In this document: in pieces, positions 8,987 to 18,655 of the stretch
Numbering within the stretch: the stretch's first letter is position 1
Layout of the letters: each line of letters opens with the position of its first letter
DNA from: Gammaproteobacteria bacterium
GTDB taxonomy: Bacteria > Pseudomonadota > Gammaproteobacteria > Burkholderiales > Gallionellaceae
Direction: 5' to 3'
Assembly (NCBI GenBank): GCA_018820925.1
Contig: JAHJNJ010000018.1
Span: 61,227 to 125,226 of the forward strand
DNA: 64,000 nt
Notes under the pieces: generated by a model
Database searches by the model: none
What the model saw: the letters and a program-made list of their open reading frames with translations, nothing else
What the model was told of the DNA's origin: nothing
Program-made: the position numbers and the translations under genes

Positions 8987-9974
8987 GCTGCACTCCTTTA
9001 CCCATACGTTTGATGAAACCCGCTTCGGTCGATTCGAAGATGGGGATGCCGGCGAAGGTGGCCTTCAGCGCCCCCGTCTCCGGACAGGACGCCACACACT
9101 TGAGACACATGGTGCAGTCGTCGGTCATGATGTTCGTGTTCTTGATGTCGTCCGCGATTTCCTTGATCTCCATATCGCACACGTTGTAGCAATCGCCGCA
9201 GCGCGTGCATTTGCTGCCGTCCTTTTTCAGCTTGAGCAAGGCGGGTTTGGAGATCAGGTAATGCAGCGCGCTCATCGGGCAGAAGAAACAGAAGAAACGT
9301 TTCTTGACGAATGAGCCGACCAGGAACAACGCCGTGATCGATATGCCAAGTGCGGTCATGACCATCGCCGCCGAACTGGAAAAGTCGATGGTGAATTGCG
9401 AGAAGTCGCCGGTAAACATCGGCAGGATCATGCGCGCCGGACAGATCAGGCAGAACGGCGGACTCATGCTGTGCGAGAACAGCCCGCCGCCTATGCCGAG
9501 CGGGATCAGGATCATCAACGCCAGCAACAGATACTTCACTTTGGTCAATTGCGCGAACTGGCCATGGCTATAGGTGGAGTAGCGGATACCGAGGCGACGG
9601 CGCAGCGAAGTCAGCCAATCCTGAATGGTGCCCAAAGGGCAGATGAAGCCGCACCAGCCTTTGTTCAGGAAGATGAACCACAGCGCGAAGATCAGGAAAC
9701 CCGTAAGCACGGCAATGCCCGCATAGCTGAACAGCCGCGCCCAGGGCAGGCTCAACTGGTGCTGCAACGGCAACAGGTAACAGACACCCGCACGCCCCTC
9801 CTGGTTGTAGCCGCAGGCAAAAAACGGCAGGCGCGAACCCAGGTCGATGGCGAGATAGCCGCCATAAACGAACAGGACAAAAGCCGCTAGCTGGAACCAG
9901 AAACGGAAGCGATTGAAGTGAACATGATTGACCGCATCACGCAACGCCTGCAGGCGAGGACTACTTGCCTTCAT
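8976..9974 (-). CDS. Membrane polyferredoxin, NapH/NosR-like (copy 1)
   Basis: A 332-residue inner-membrane electron-transfer protein with about five helices. Before the ferredoxin part there are three CxxCP-type motifs: CGFICPLGTIQDW, CLICPAR and CFFCPM. The C-terminus carries two [4Fe-4S] ferredoxin motifs, CTRCGDCYNVC and CTMCLKCVASCPE. The ATG at 9974 has AGGAGG eight bases upstream and overlaps the end of the preceding gene. By analogy with NapH it would pass quinol electrons across the membrane. It is a paralogue of 16458-17444. Confidence 0.9.
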   Translation of the reverse strand: MKASSPRLQALRDAVNHVHFNRFRFWFQLAAFVLFVYGGYLAIDLGSRLPFFACGYNQEGRAGVCYLLPLQHQLSLPWARLFSYAGIAVLTGFLIFALWFIFLNKGWCGFICPLGTIQDWLTSLRRRLGIRYSTYSHGQFAQLTKVKYLLLALMILIPLGIGGGLFSHSMSPPFCLICPARMILPMFTGDFSQFTIDFSSSAAMVMTALGISITALFLVGSFVKKRFFCFFCPMSALHYLISKPALLKLKKDGSKCTRCGDCYNVCDMEIKEIADDIKNTNIMTDDCTMCLKCVASCPETGALKATFAGIPIFESTEAGFIKRMGKGVQHGK

Positions 9975-11277
9975 GGAAGCGCTCCTCCTGATACGGTTTG
10001 ACCCGGCGGCGACGGTAGAGATAGACCGCCACACCGCAGAACAGCAGGATGGCCATGCCTACGCCGAGAGCCCAGGCGTAGGAGAGATAGTCGGTTGGCG
10101 AAGGATAGTAATTGCCCGATAAGGACGCCTGGTAGCGCACGCTGGTGTAAGGCTTGTCCTGATATTTGCCGGTCTCGGCCGCATTGGCTTCCGCGATCAG
10201 CAGATAAGTGGCCTTGAAGCGCTTCTCGAATTCATTCCACGGCGGGAAATAATCGCGCACGATCTGGAAACTGACCCGCCCCTGCTCGTCGCTCACTTCT
10301 TCCTTGCTCCAGCCCTGGTAGCTGACCATGCGCACGCGCGCGCCCTGCAGCGGTAGCCCTTTCTTCAGCACGATGAAAACCTGATCTTCACCCGACTTCA
10401 GTTGAAAGAACTTCCTCTCGTCCGGCTTGCGCTCGCGTACGATCTCCAAGGGGGCCGATTCGGAATAACGCGTCGCCTGAAGCCCCCTGGCGGCTTCCTC
10501 AACGTCGCCGCCATGCCCGAAGTTGGCGACCTCGGCCTTGGCGACATTGACGTTCAGGATATCGCCCTGCAGTTTGCGGCTGGTCAGGTACAGGCGATAG
10601 AAACCCTGTACCGGCATTTCGAAGGACAAGCCCTTGCGGTCGTCACTCGCGGACGGCAAAGGTTCTCCCTCGGGTTTGCCGTCGGGCGTGACGAGCAAGG
10701 TTTCCACTTGCGCATCGGCATCTTCCTGCGCAAATCCGGAGCGTTGCGGATCATTGCCGGCACGCAGCCACAGGCGTTTGACGGCAGGCTTGCCCCATCC
10801 TCCTCCGCTCATGTCCATGCCAGCCATGCCACTGCGGCCACCGCGCGCTCCGTCGCCGCGCATCGGCGGTGTGTCCGACAGCCAGAGCGCGCCACCGCTG
10901 CGCATCCCCATGCCGGACGGACGCCCCCCGCTGCGTGCTGCTCCCTCTGGCATGCCCTTCATGGAGGGCTTACCGCCGGATCTTCCACTCCTGAGTGAAC
11001 CTTCATCCTTCATACCCGGCATACCGGCCATGCCAGTCATCCCTGACATTGCAGACATATCACCATGCGCACCTGAGCCTGCGGGGGAAGGTGCATCAGC
11101 CGTTGCAGCCTGGCCTTCGCGAGCCTCACGCTTGGCGCGCCATTCGGCAATTTGCGCTTCGCTGGGTCGACCGCCTCCTTGACCAAAGCGTTTTTCGGCG
11201 GCAGGTGCGTCCTCGCAATAACCGTTGATCGACAGAGTTGCCAGCAGGGCGATTGCACAAAGATACAGTTTTGACAT
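9961..11277 (-). CDS. Met-rich periplasmic protein with C-terminal membrane anchor (copy 1)
   Basis: About 438 residues. A signal peptide (MSKLYLCAIALLATLSINGY) is followed by a low-complexity region at ~60-165 rich in Met and Gly, with MSGMTGMAGMPGM-like repeats suited to soft-metal binding. A beta-rich domain at ~200-385 resembles DUF4198/NikM-like ligand-binding folds. A single C-terminal helix and RRRR stop-transfer end it. The ATG at 11277 has AGG six bases upstream; in-frame starts at 11289 and 11292 are possible. It pairs with the polyferredoxin. The paralogue at 17431 replaces the Met repeats with His-rich segments. The molecular function is not known. Confidence 0.75.
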   Translation of the reverse strand: MSKLYLCAIALLATLSINGYCEDAPAAEKRFGQGGGRPSEAQIAEWRAKREAREGQAATADAPSPAGSGAHGDMSAMSGMTGMAGMPGMKDEGSLRSGRSGGKPSMKGMPEGAARSGGRPSGMGMRSGGALWLSDTPPMRGDGARGGRSGMAGMDMSGGGWGKPAVKRLWLRAGNDPQRSGFAQEDADAQVETLLVTPDGKPEGEPLPSASDDRKGLSFEMPVQGFYRLYLTSRKLQGDILNVNVAKAEVANFGHGGDVEEAARGLQATRYSESAPLEIVRERKPDERKFFQLKSGEDQVFIVLKKGLPLQGARVRMVSYQGWSKEEVSDEQGRVSFQIVRDYFPPWNEFEKRFKATYLLIAEANAAETGKYQDKPYTSVRYQASLSGNYYPSPTDYLSYAWALGVGMAILLFCGVAVYLYRRRRVKPYQEERFHEGK

Positions 11278-11297
11278 TGTTGGCCTCATCACGCCGC

Positions 11298-13703
11298 TTA
11301 AAACGCCAGACTCAAGCCGGCAGTCCAGACTCGCCCCGGGTTGACCGTAATGGAGGGATCTTCCTGGTCATAGACTCGATCTTCGTTGCTGTCCCGGGTG
11401 CCGCGTATGGTGGTGTAGTAATAGCGGTTGAATACGTTGTCGATACGCGCAAAGGCCGAGAATTTCATGCCACTTTCGCGCTTGACCTCATAGGTCAGCA
11501 TCAGGTTGTATACGCTGCGTCCGCCTACCCATACGACGTTCATTTCATCCGCGAAGATGCCGCTCTGCGCATTCAGTTCCGTGGTTACTGTCCAATGGTC
11601 TGCGGGACGATAACGCACATTCATGTTGACCTTGTGCTTGGGTGTGCGGGGAACGACATTGCCGGTGTTGTTGACTTCCACCTGGGAATAAGTGGAAGGG
11701 AACGAGTATTGATCCCCCAATCCCAGCCAGTAATGGTCGTAGCGGGTGAAGCGTGCATCCAGCCAGGTGTAGGCGAAATCGGCAGACAGGGCATCGCGGC
11801 TATCCGTCTTGATGCCGGCTTCCAGGCCGCGATTGCGCACACCACCGATGTTCTGGTACTGCTCCAGTGTGTTCGTCGAAGCCGCCCCCAGCGTAGTTGT
11901 ATATTGGCCACCGGTATTCAGGATGAAGTCGTTGCGTTCGATCTGAAATACTGCGACATCCATGTCCAGCGTTGTGCCAAGCATCTCGCGCTTGCCGCGC
12001 AAACCGATTTCCCTGTTCCAGGATTTCTCTGGCTTTAGGTCGGGATTGCCGGCAACCACACTGGTTGGAGAGATGGTAGTGCCATACATCTGAGAGGCAG
12101 TCGGCGTACGGAAACCATTGGAGATATTGCTGTAAATCTCGCTCGACTCCCCAACCGCGTAGTTCAGCCCAATGCGTTCCGACAACACATTAAATGTCTT
12201 GCTGGCCGAAGCGAGCGTCGGCGCAGTGACCGGGAGATTATTGGTATATCCATTCTTGATGCTGTCATATCGTCCGTTGAGCGTCAGCGCCAGCGGTTGG
12301 CTGAGTTGCCATTTCGCCTCGCCATACACCGCTCGCGTATCGTTGGTAATGACGGTATCGCTCGAGACAGTACCGGCCGATTTCAGCGGGTTAAACGTCC
12401 CGATCAACGAACTGCGTGTAGTGTGGTTCACCAGATAGGTAGACACACCGTGATCCTCGAACTTCTGCAAGTCCAATCCCGCCATCAGGCCGACTTCTTC
12501 GCCGCCCTTGCGCCATTCGGATTTCAAGCCCCGCTGGGTTTGCTTCGTATCTTGTCCTGACGCATAGACATCCCGCATCTCGGACATGTCGCCAAGCACG
12601 TCTCCATTACTGTCGCGCAGGTAGCCACTCGGGCCCTGCCAGCCATAGGTGTGATCCTTGTACTGATAGGTCATCAGCATCAGGTTCGTGTTATCCCCAA
12701 GATCCTTGGAATAGGTCAGGTTCAGCTTGTTCAGTTCCACGTCGTAGTTCCTGGCGTAATCCTTGCCACCGGATGTCGCGCTTCGCGGGTCGATCAGTGC
12801 ATTGGTTACTCCCGTCACCGTACCGTGACTATCCTTCTCGCGATGGGAATCCTCGAAGCCAAACGCGATGTCGCTGCTCTCGTCAATGAGATATTGCAAC
12901 TTGCCGTCCACATAACGGCGCAACCATGCTCCCTGATCGTAGAAGTCGTCTGACATCGCCTTGCTGACCTGGATATGCCCCACCAAATCATTTTTGGTGA
13001 ATCCGGCGCGCGCCAAACCCTTGCGGTAGTTGAAGCTCCCGGTCTCGACGCTGGCGGTATACCCGGCCATCTTGGCGCCGCGCTTGGTGGTGATGATCAC
13101 TGCGCCGGAAAGCGCATCCTCGCCGAACAGGTAGGACGCGCCACCCTTGATGACTTTGATCGAATCGATGTTGTCGAGATCGATGTTGACGCGACCGGTA
13201 CGCTCAACCACAGGCACACCGTCGATGATGATTGCAACGCCGGGCTTCTCGCCCATGAAGCGTTGCGCCTCTACACCGCGCAGCATGATCTTCACCGAGT
13301 CACCGCTCTGCACTTCGGCAGTCACACCAGGAATGGATTCCAGGACATCGACGATGTTCTTGCCGTGCTCTTCATCCACCTTCTTGCCGCTGATATTGCT
13401 GATGTTGCTGGCTTCGCCGCGTTTGGAATCGAAACGGTCATCGATCGTGGTGGAGGTAACAACCACTTCTCCCAGCATCTTCTTTGTCACTCCGCCCTTG
13501 CCTGCCTCTGCTACGGGTGCAGCTGTTTGGGCGGGTGCAGTTGCACCGGCCGAAGTTTCTGCCGCTGGTACAGCTGGTTGGGAATTGGTTGATGGTTCGG
13601 TCGCAGGCGGTATTGCTTGTGTATCTTCAGCGTAGCTGGATTGGACAAACGACATGGACAGCACGAGCGACAGTGCGCTCATGGCTGTGAGTTTCTTGTT
13701 CAT
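11298..13703 (-). CDS. TonB-dependent outer-membrane receptor 3
   Basis: A 801-residue receptor with signal peptide MNKKLTAMSALSLVLSMSF, a Pro/Ala/Thr-rich stretch, a plug domain containing GVEAQRFMGEKPGVAIIIDG, and a 22-strand-type barrel ending in AGLSLAF. The start at 13703 is supported by GGGGAGTGTT just upstream. The longer open frame reaching 13910 runs through the promoter and is not coding. It heads the unit that continues into the Met-rich protein, polyferredoxin and dehydratase-like genes. Its promoter holds two tandem 15-bp dyads. Confidence 0.92.
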   Translation of the reverse strand: MNKKLTAMSALSLVLSMSFVQSSYAEDTQAIPPATEPSTNSQPAVPAAETSAGATAPAQTAAPVAEAGKGGVTKKMLGEVVVTSTTIDDRFDSKRGEASNISNISGKKVDEEHGKNIVDVLESIPGVTAEVQSGDSVKIMLRGVEAQRFMGEKPGVAIIIDGVPVVERTGRVNIDLDNIDSIKVIKGGASYLFGEDALSGAVIITTKRGAKMAGYTASVETGSFNYRKGLARAGFTKNDLVGHIQVSKAMSDDFYDQGAWLRRYVDGKLQYLIDESSDIAFGFEDSHREKDSHGTVTGVTNALIDPRSATSGGKDYARNYDVELNKLNLTYSKDLGDNTNLMLMTYQYKDHTYGWQGPSGYLRDSNGDVLGDMSEMRDVYASGQDTKQTQRGLKSEWRKGGEEVGLMAGLDLQKFEDHGVSTYLVNHTTRSSLIGTFNPLKSAGTVSSDTVITNDTRAVYGEAKWQLSQPLALTLNGRYDSIKNGYTNNLPVTAPTLASASKTFNVLSERIGLNYAVGESSEIYSNISNGFRTPTASQMYGTTISPTSVVAGNPDLKPEKSWNREIGLRGKREMLGTTLDMDVAVFQIERNDFILNTGGQYTTTLGAASTNTLEQYQNIGGVRNRGLEAGIKTDSRDALSADFAYTWLDARFTRYDHYWLGLGDQYSFPSTYSQVEVNNTGNVVPRTPKHKVNMNVRYRPADHWTVTTELNAQSGIFADEMNVVWVGGRSVYNLMLTYEVKRESGMKFSAFARIDNVFNRYYYTTIRGTRDSNEDRVYDQEDPSITVNPGRVWTAGLSLAF

Positions 13704-13743
13704 AACACTCCCCAAAATAATTTTTATTGATAAACCGGGGCGA

Positions 13744-13803
13744 ATACTAAAGACCTCTCGCACACAAGGGAATGTGACAAATTGTCGCGCGACAATTTGT
13801 CGC
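13744..13803 (-). promoter_or_regulatory. Operator and promoter of receptor 3
   Basis: Two abutting 15-bp dyads occupy 13774-13788 (GTGACAAATTGTCGC) and 13789-13803 (GCGACAATTTGTCGC). Read on the minus strand, 24 nt separate the proximal dyad from a TAGTAT hexamer (13744-13749), inside the conserved string TTTAGTATTCGCCCC. With TAGTAT as the -10, the proximal dyad is centred near -44, where an activator of CRP class-II type or a -35-blocking repressor would bind. The regulator is not identified. Confidence 0.75.
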
Positions 13804-13919
13804 ACCCCCTTGACGCAACATTGATTGAAAGCAGCCATCGGCTTTTGTATAAACATCCAACATGCCCGGCGATTTTTCAGAGCACCGGGCATTTGATATT
13901 TGCGCAACACACAATCCGA

Positions 13920-16331
13920 TCAGAAGTTATATGCAATACCGGCACGATAAGTACGCGGCAAATAACTCCCCGCATTACCCTGTCCGGCGGAAACAGCCAC
14001 CTGATTTCGTACGCCTGCAATCGTCGAGAGACCGACACGTGTCGCGTATTCCTTGTTGGTGAGGTTGATGATGTGGAACCAGAACGACCAGTGTTTGTCG
14101 CGATAACTTGTGCGCAATGTGTACATATCCGGACGCGAATAGGTACCGTACGAATTGTCCGTGTTGATGAAATAGGCCGAGATATAGTCACCCTCCAGTT
14201 CCACCTGCCACCCTTGTGCCGGTTTGGCGGCAAGTCGAAGGTTGACGTGGTGCCGCGGCAGGGCCTGATAGGACTGACCGGTTCTGTCGGTGGTACCGCT
14301 CACATAGTTGTCCCAATAAGCTCTCGCATTGGTATAGGTCGCGCCCATATCCAGCCAATCGTTGGCCGCCCAACTGAACATCGACTCGATACCTTTGGAA
14401 GTCACCTGACCGGAGTTCTCGTTGATGTTGCAGGAGACCCCGGAATTCAGAGCGGTCTCTTCGGCTGTTGTACATGTTCTGGTGGTCTGAAAATCATTGA
14501 TGGTCAAATGGTACAGCGCGACATCGTATTGAAATGCCGAATCATCGAAACGGCCACGGAAACCGATTTCCCTGGTCAATCCCCTTTCCGGATTCAGGTC
14601 GGCCGCAAGCGTTCTGTCCGGGGTACCGATAACAGCCGTATCCTGGGTCGAACTTACCGACGGCGGATTGAATGTCTCACCGAGATTGCCCCATACGATG
14701 TGGTCCTGGGTGAATTCGTATGTGACTCCGCTGCGCAGAACATTACCCTTCTTGGTCACCTCTCCATCCTTGTTGCTTGAAGTCCTGCTATCGGTCTTGT
14801 CGGTAACACGCGCAAAACGTTCCCCCAAGTGCACGCGTACTTTATCAACAGGAGACATTTCAACATGAACGAATGGACTGCTATCGATACGCTTGGAAAT
14901 AGATCCCTCGCCACCGGTAATCATCGTACCTTGCGCCCAGTAGCCGGATTGGGCTTGCAAAGCGTTGTACGCATTGTTATAGGTTGCCGACTCCGACGTG
15001 GATTCAAAAATATCGTCCCCGACATGCAGTGCGGTCTTGGCAAAATCGAATTCATGCCGGTACAGGATCGTCTTGGTCACGACCTTGCTGGTTCCGCTCT
15101 TGAGCGTATTGGTGATGGCGGAACTGTTGTTATTTACCGCACGGCATTTCACGGTACCCACAAGCGGTGCTGTCAGTGCGCCGCTATCGTCGCAAATCAC
15201 ATTATTGGAACCGCCTGAACCGGCACTTCCGTAATTTATGGACACATTATCGATCACACCGTACGCCACGCTAAGCTCGCCTCTATCGCCGATGAACTGT
15301 TGCAGCCGAACCTGTTTGGTCGTGTAATCGTTGATGGACTGTCCGTAGGCTCCTGCAACCGTTTGACGCCAATCCTGTTGCCATTGCGCCATGGTCACCG
15401 AGCCTGCCCAGCGATAGTCGTAGTGCAACTCGTCATAACCGACCGTAATCCTGGTTGTCTCCGTCGGGCGCAAGAACGCCTTGATCCCTTTTCCGTTCTT
15501 GTGTTCGGCAGCCGAATCGCTATTCTCCGGGGCCGAATTTTTCCGCCAGCCGTCGAAATCCATCTGGCTTCCCGTAACGATCAAGCCGACGCGCCCCTGC
15601 GAAAATGAAGAACCGGCGAAACCCTGCGTGCGTTTGTATCCCCACGCACCCAATTCCTGCGATACCCTGGCCTCCAGACTTTCCGGTGCAGGTCGACTAG
15701 TCAGGCTGATCGTCCCCCCCAAAGCGCCTGTGCCATATAGCGCGGAGGCCGGGCCGGTGATTACGTCGATACGTTCGATACTGGACATGTCGATCGTATC
15801 AAAGACAGAAGTATTCAACGAAGTGGTGCGCATGCCATCGATGCGACTTTCCGTATATTGCTTGCCGCCGTCCGGAATGCGCATATTGCGAACCATGCTG
15901 ATGCCGGGAACGCGCTTGCCGATCTCGAGGAGGTTGTTAACCAGTTGCAGGTGTTCCAGTTCCTCCTCGCTGACAACCGATCCCGATACCGGCGTGTAAA
16001 CGGTCAGCTTGCCAAGCTCAGTGCGTTGCTGAACAGGGATGTCCCTGTTCGCCGAAACTACCATCTCTTTCAGCAGTCGATTATCCTGATCACTGACTGA
16101 CAATTTCCTCAGCTTTGGCGTTGTTTCGGATGGTGTGACGACGGCATCGGTCACTGGTGCAACCTGCTGCATATCAGCCGTAGACTCCTCCGCAGTTGTT
16201 GCTGATTGGGAATTGGTCGTAGTCTCGACTGCAGGCGTTTCAACCTGGTCTTCCGCAGCATAGGCAATTTCGACGAACGACATGGACAACACGAGCGGCA
16301 GAGCGCTCATGGCAATAATTTTCTTGTTCAT
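13920..16331 (-). CDS. TonB-dependent outer-membrane receptor 2
   Basis: A 803-residue receptor. The signal peptide MNKKIIAMSALPLVLSMSF nearly matches those of receptors 1 and 3, whereas the mature sequence differs. The plug contains RIDGMRTTSLNTSVFDTIDM and ITGPASALYGTGALGGTI; the barrel ends with RAGIAYNF. It appears to be a single-gene unit: its own operator-promoter lies at 16370-16429 and receptor 3 downstream has another. GGGGAGTGT precedes the ATG. The ligand is unknown. Confidence 0.92.
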   Translation of the reverse strand: MNKKIIAMSALPLVLSMSFVEIAYAAEDQVETPAVETTTNSQSATTAEESTADMQQVAPVTDAVVTPSETTPKLRKLSVSDQDNRLLKEMVVSANRDIPVQQRTELGKLTVYTPVSGSVVSEEELEHLQLVNNLLEIGKRVPGISMVRNMRIPDGGKQYTESRIDGMRTTSLNTSVFDTIDMSSIERIDVITGPASALYGTGALGGTISLTSRPAPESLEARVSQELGAWGYKRTQGFAGSSFSQGRVGLIVTGSQMDFDGWRKNSAPENSDSAAEHKNGKGIKAFLRPTETTRITVGYDELHYDYRWAGSVTMAQWQQDWRQTVAGAYGQSINDYTTKQVRLQQFIGDRGELSVAYGVIDNVSINYGSAGSGGSNNVICDDSGALTAPLVGTVKCRAVNNNSSAITNTLKSGTSKVVTKTILYRHEFDFAKTALHVGDDIFESTSESATYNNAYNALQAQSGYWAQGTMITGGEGSISKRIDSSPFVHVEMSPVDKVRVHLGERFARVTDKTDSRTSSNKDGEVTKKGNVLRSGVTYEFTQDHIVWGNLGETFNPPSVSSTQDTAVIGTPDRTLAADLNPERGLTREIGFRGRFDDSAFQYDVALYHLTINDFQTTRTCTTAEETALNSGVSCNINENSGQVTSKGIESMFSWAANDWLDMGATYTNARAYWDNYVSGTTDRTGQSYQALPRHHVNLRLAAKPAQGWQVELEGDYISAYFINTDNSYGTYSRPDMYTLRTSYRDKHWSFWFHIINLTNKEYATRVGLSTIAGVRNQVAVSAGQGNAGSYLPRTYRAGIAYNF

Positions 16332-16369
16332 ACACTCCCCTGTTTTTATCTGTTGATAAAGCGGGGCGA

Positions 16370-16429
16370 ATACTAAAGACCTATTTCAATCATGGGAATG
16401 TGACATATTGTCGCGCGGCAAAATGTCGC
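16370..16429 (-). promoter_or_regulatory. Operator and promoter of receptor 2
   Basis: Two abutting 15-bp dyads lie at 16400-16414 (GTGACATATTGTCGC) and 16415-16429 (GCGGCAAAATGTCGC, imperfect). As at the other receptors, exactly 24 nt lie between the proximal dyad and TAGTAT (16370-16375). The distal half-sites are more degenerate than at receptors 1 and 3. Confidence 0.72.
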
Positions 16430-16457
16430 ACACCAAATCGAGAACTTCCTGAAGACT

Positions 16458-17444
16458 TCAATTGATAGCCTGCCTGCCCTTGTTCATGCGCTTGATGAAA
16501 CCCTTTTCGGTCGACTCGAAGATGGGGATGCCGGCAAAGGTGGCTTTTAATGCCCCCGTCTCGGGACAGGCCGCGACGCACTTCATGCACAGGATGCAGT
16601 CGTCGGTCATGATTTCTTTCCTGTCCACGTCGTCGGCGATGTCCTTGATCTCCTGGTCGCAAACGCGGAAGCAATCGCCGCAGCGCGTGCATTTGGTGCC
16701 ATCTTTGCGCAGGCGCAGCAAAGCCGGTTTGGACAGCAAATAGTGGAACGCGCCCATCGGGCAGTAGAAACAGAAGAAGCGTTTCTTCACGAATGCCCCG
16801 ACGAAGAACAGCCCCATCACGATCAAGCCAAGGCCGCTCATAATCATGGTGGTTTTGCTGGAAAAATCGACGGACAGTTGCGTAAAATCGCCGCCGAACA
16901 GCGGGATGACCGTGCGCCCCGGACAGATCATGCAGAACGGCGATCTCAAATCCTTCTGGAACCAACCGCCGCCGATACCCAGCGGGATGATGAACATCAG
17001 CGCCAACAATACATACTTGATCAGCGCCAGCCCCTTGAATTGCTCCCAGGTGTAGCGCGAATAGCGGATGCCCGTCCAACGGCGCAGGCTGGTGATCCAG
17101 TCCTGGATGGTGCCGAGCGGACAGACAAAGCCGCACCAGCCCTTGTTCAGCGCGATGAACCACAGATAGAAGATCGCAAACCCGGACAGCACAGCGAGTC
17201 CCGCCTCGCTGAACAGCTTTTGCCACGGCCACGCCATCTGGTGTTGCAACACCATCAGATAACACATGCCACCGCGGCCCTCCTTGTTGTAGCCGCAGGC
17301 GAAAGTGGGCAAGCTCTTGCCGAAATCGATCGCCAGAAACCCTCCGTACACCAGCAATACAAAGAAGAACAGTTGCAGCCAAAAACGGAAGCGGTTGAAC
17401 TGGACGTTATTGACCGCAGTGCGTATCTCCTCAAGCCTTGTCAT
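16458..17444 (-). CDS. Membrane polyferredoxin, NapH/NosR-like (copy 2)
   Basis: A 328-residue paralogue of the protein at 8976-9974, alignable along its whole length. It keeps the motifs CGFVCPLGTIQDW, CMICPGR, CFYCPM, then CTRCGDCFRVC and CMKCVAACPE for two [4Fe-4S] clusters. There are about five membrane helices. The start at 17444 overlaps the end of the upstream anchor protein by 14 nt. It is probably the last gene of the unit that starts with receptor 1. Expected role: electron transfer from the quinone pool or toward a periplasmic or cytoplasmic FeS partner. Confidence 0.9.
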   Translation of the reverse strand: MTRLEEIRTAVNNVQFNRFRFWLQLFFFVLLVYGGFLAIDFGKSLPTFACGYNKEGRGGMCYLMVLQHQMAWPWQKLFSEAGLAVLSGFAIFYLWFIALNKGWCGFVCPLGTIQDWITSLRRWTGIRYSRYTWEQFKGLALIKYVLLALMFIIPLGIGGGWFQKDLRSPFCMICPGRTVIPLFGGDFTQLSVDFSSKTTMIMSGLGLIVMGLFFVGAFVKKRFFCFYCPMGAFHYLLSKPALLRLRKDGTKCTRCGDCFRVCDQEIKDIADDVDRKEIMTDDCILCMKCVAACPETGALKATFAGIPIFESTEKGFIKRMNKGRQAIN

Positions 17445-18555
17445 CGACGCGCACCTCTTTGTAGGGCTTCAGGCGGCGACGGCGGTACAGGTAGATCGCA
17501 ACACCGCCAAACACGATGACGAACAGACTGATCCCCAGGCCCCATGCGTAGGAGCGGTAATCGTGAGGGGAAGGATAGTAGCTACCGGCCAGCGTGCTGT
17601 TGTAGTGCGCCGAACCATAAACCACTCCGTCGGCCACGACCTTGCTAGGCACATGCAGATCGGCGTTCATCAGGTAAGTCTGTTTGCGATATTTTTTGAA
17701 TTCGAGCCAAGGCGTGTAGTAATCCCGAATCATGGTGAATGCCACGCGCCCTTCCGCATCGCTCACCTTACTGCTGCTCCAGCCGTTCTGCGTGGTCATG
17801 CTGACCTTCGCACCGGCAACCGGCTTGCCGAAACTCAGGACGGTAAAATTCACCTGGTCGCCGGAGACGATACGGGTGAACAGCTTTTCATCCGGATAAT
17901 GCACACGCACCAACTCCAGGGGCACATTGGCATTGATGATGGGTTTGGAGACTTCCTCATCGTCTATCCCCTTGGCACAACAGGTTCCATGCAACAACTC
18001 CGCCTTGGCAATCTGCACATGCAGCATGTCGCCGTGCACCATGCGCTGCGTCAGATAGGCATTGTAGAAACCCAGCTCGGGCAACTCGATTCTGGCTTTC
18101 AGCGCCCCGTTCTCGTTCTTCATCACCGCATCCGGCAACGCACCATCCAGACCAAGCAGCGTAAGCGTCTCACTCTCGCGCCCGGTTCCCGCATAAGCCG
18201 AACCCAGCGGCTCGCTGCCGTTGCGCAACCATACTTGCTTGGCTCCGCTGTGCGTGTTGTCGACGACCTCGCCTGTGGCATCGATCTCCGTACCACCGCC
18301 ATGCTTGTGCTTCTTCGCACTGGAGTTTGCAGAAACAGTTGATTGTGCGACTGCACTTTGCGCCGACGCTGTCTTGCCCGGCTGCATCTCGTGGCGATGC
18401 TCCTGCGGCATATCGTCCGCTTTGGGCGCAGCAGTTTGTGCTCGCCTGGACGGAGGAACTTCGGACAGCCATAAAACATCGGCAGCGGCACTACCGGCAA
18501 AAATCAATTGCAGGACGTATAAAACGGCGACATACACAGATTTCTTTTTCAGCAT
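17431..18555 (-). CDS. His-rich periplasmic protein with C-terminal membrane anchor (copy 2)
   Basis: A 374-residue paralogue of the Met-rich protein at 9961-11277. A signal peptide ends near AGSAAAD. A short polar region contains EHRHEMQ and KKHKHGGG, plausible metal ligands. The beta-rich domain at ~130-320 shares the pattern 'VSMTTQNGWSSSKVSDAEGR' with copy 1. A C-terminal helix followed by YRRRRLKPY ends it. The cysteine pair HGTCCAKG in the middle is absent from copy 1. It lies between receptor 1 and polyferredoxin 2. Its function is unknown. Confidence 0.78.
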   Translation of the reverse strand: MLKKKSVYVAVLYVLQLIFAGSAAADVLWLSEVPPSRRAQTAAPKADDMPQEHRHEMQPGKTASAQSAVAQSTVSANSSAKKHKHGGGTEIDATGEVVDNTHSGAKQVWLRNGSEPLGSAYAGTGRESETLTLLGLDGALPDAVMKNENGALKARIELPELGFYNAYLTQRMVHGDMLHVQIAKAELLHGTCCAKGIDDEEVSKPIINANVPLELVRVHYPDEKLFTRIVSGDQVNFTVLSFGKPVAGAKVSMTTQNGWSSSKVSDAEGRVAFTMIRDYYTPWLEFKKYRKQTYLMNADLHVPSKVVADGVVYGSAHYNSTLAGSYYPSPHDYRSYAWGLGISLFVIVFGGVAIYLYRRRRLKPYKEVRVDDKA

Positions 18556-18655
18556 ATCTATTCCTGTTCAGATCATGCAATCCTGCAAACGCGGCGCCGA
18601 ATCAAAGTACCCGGACAAGGTGGCTGAACCGGCGTAATGCACTGTCAAATGAAAA

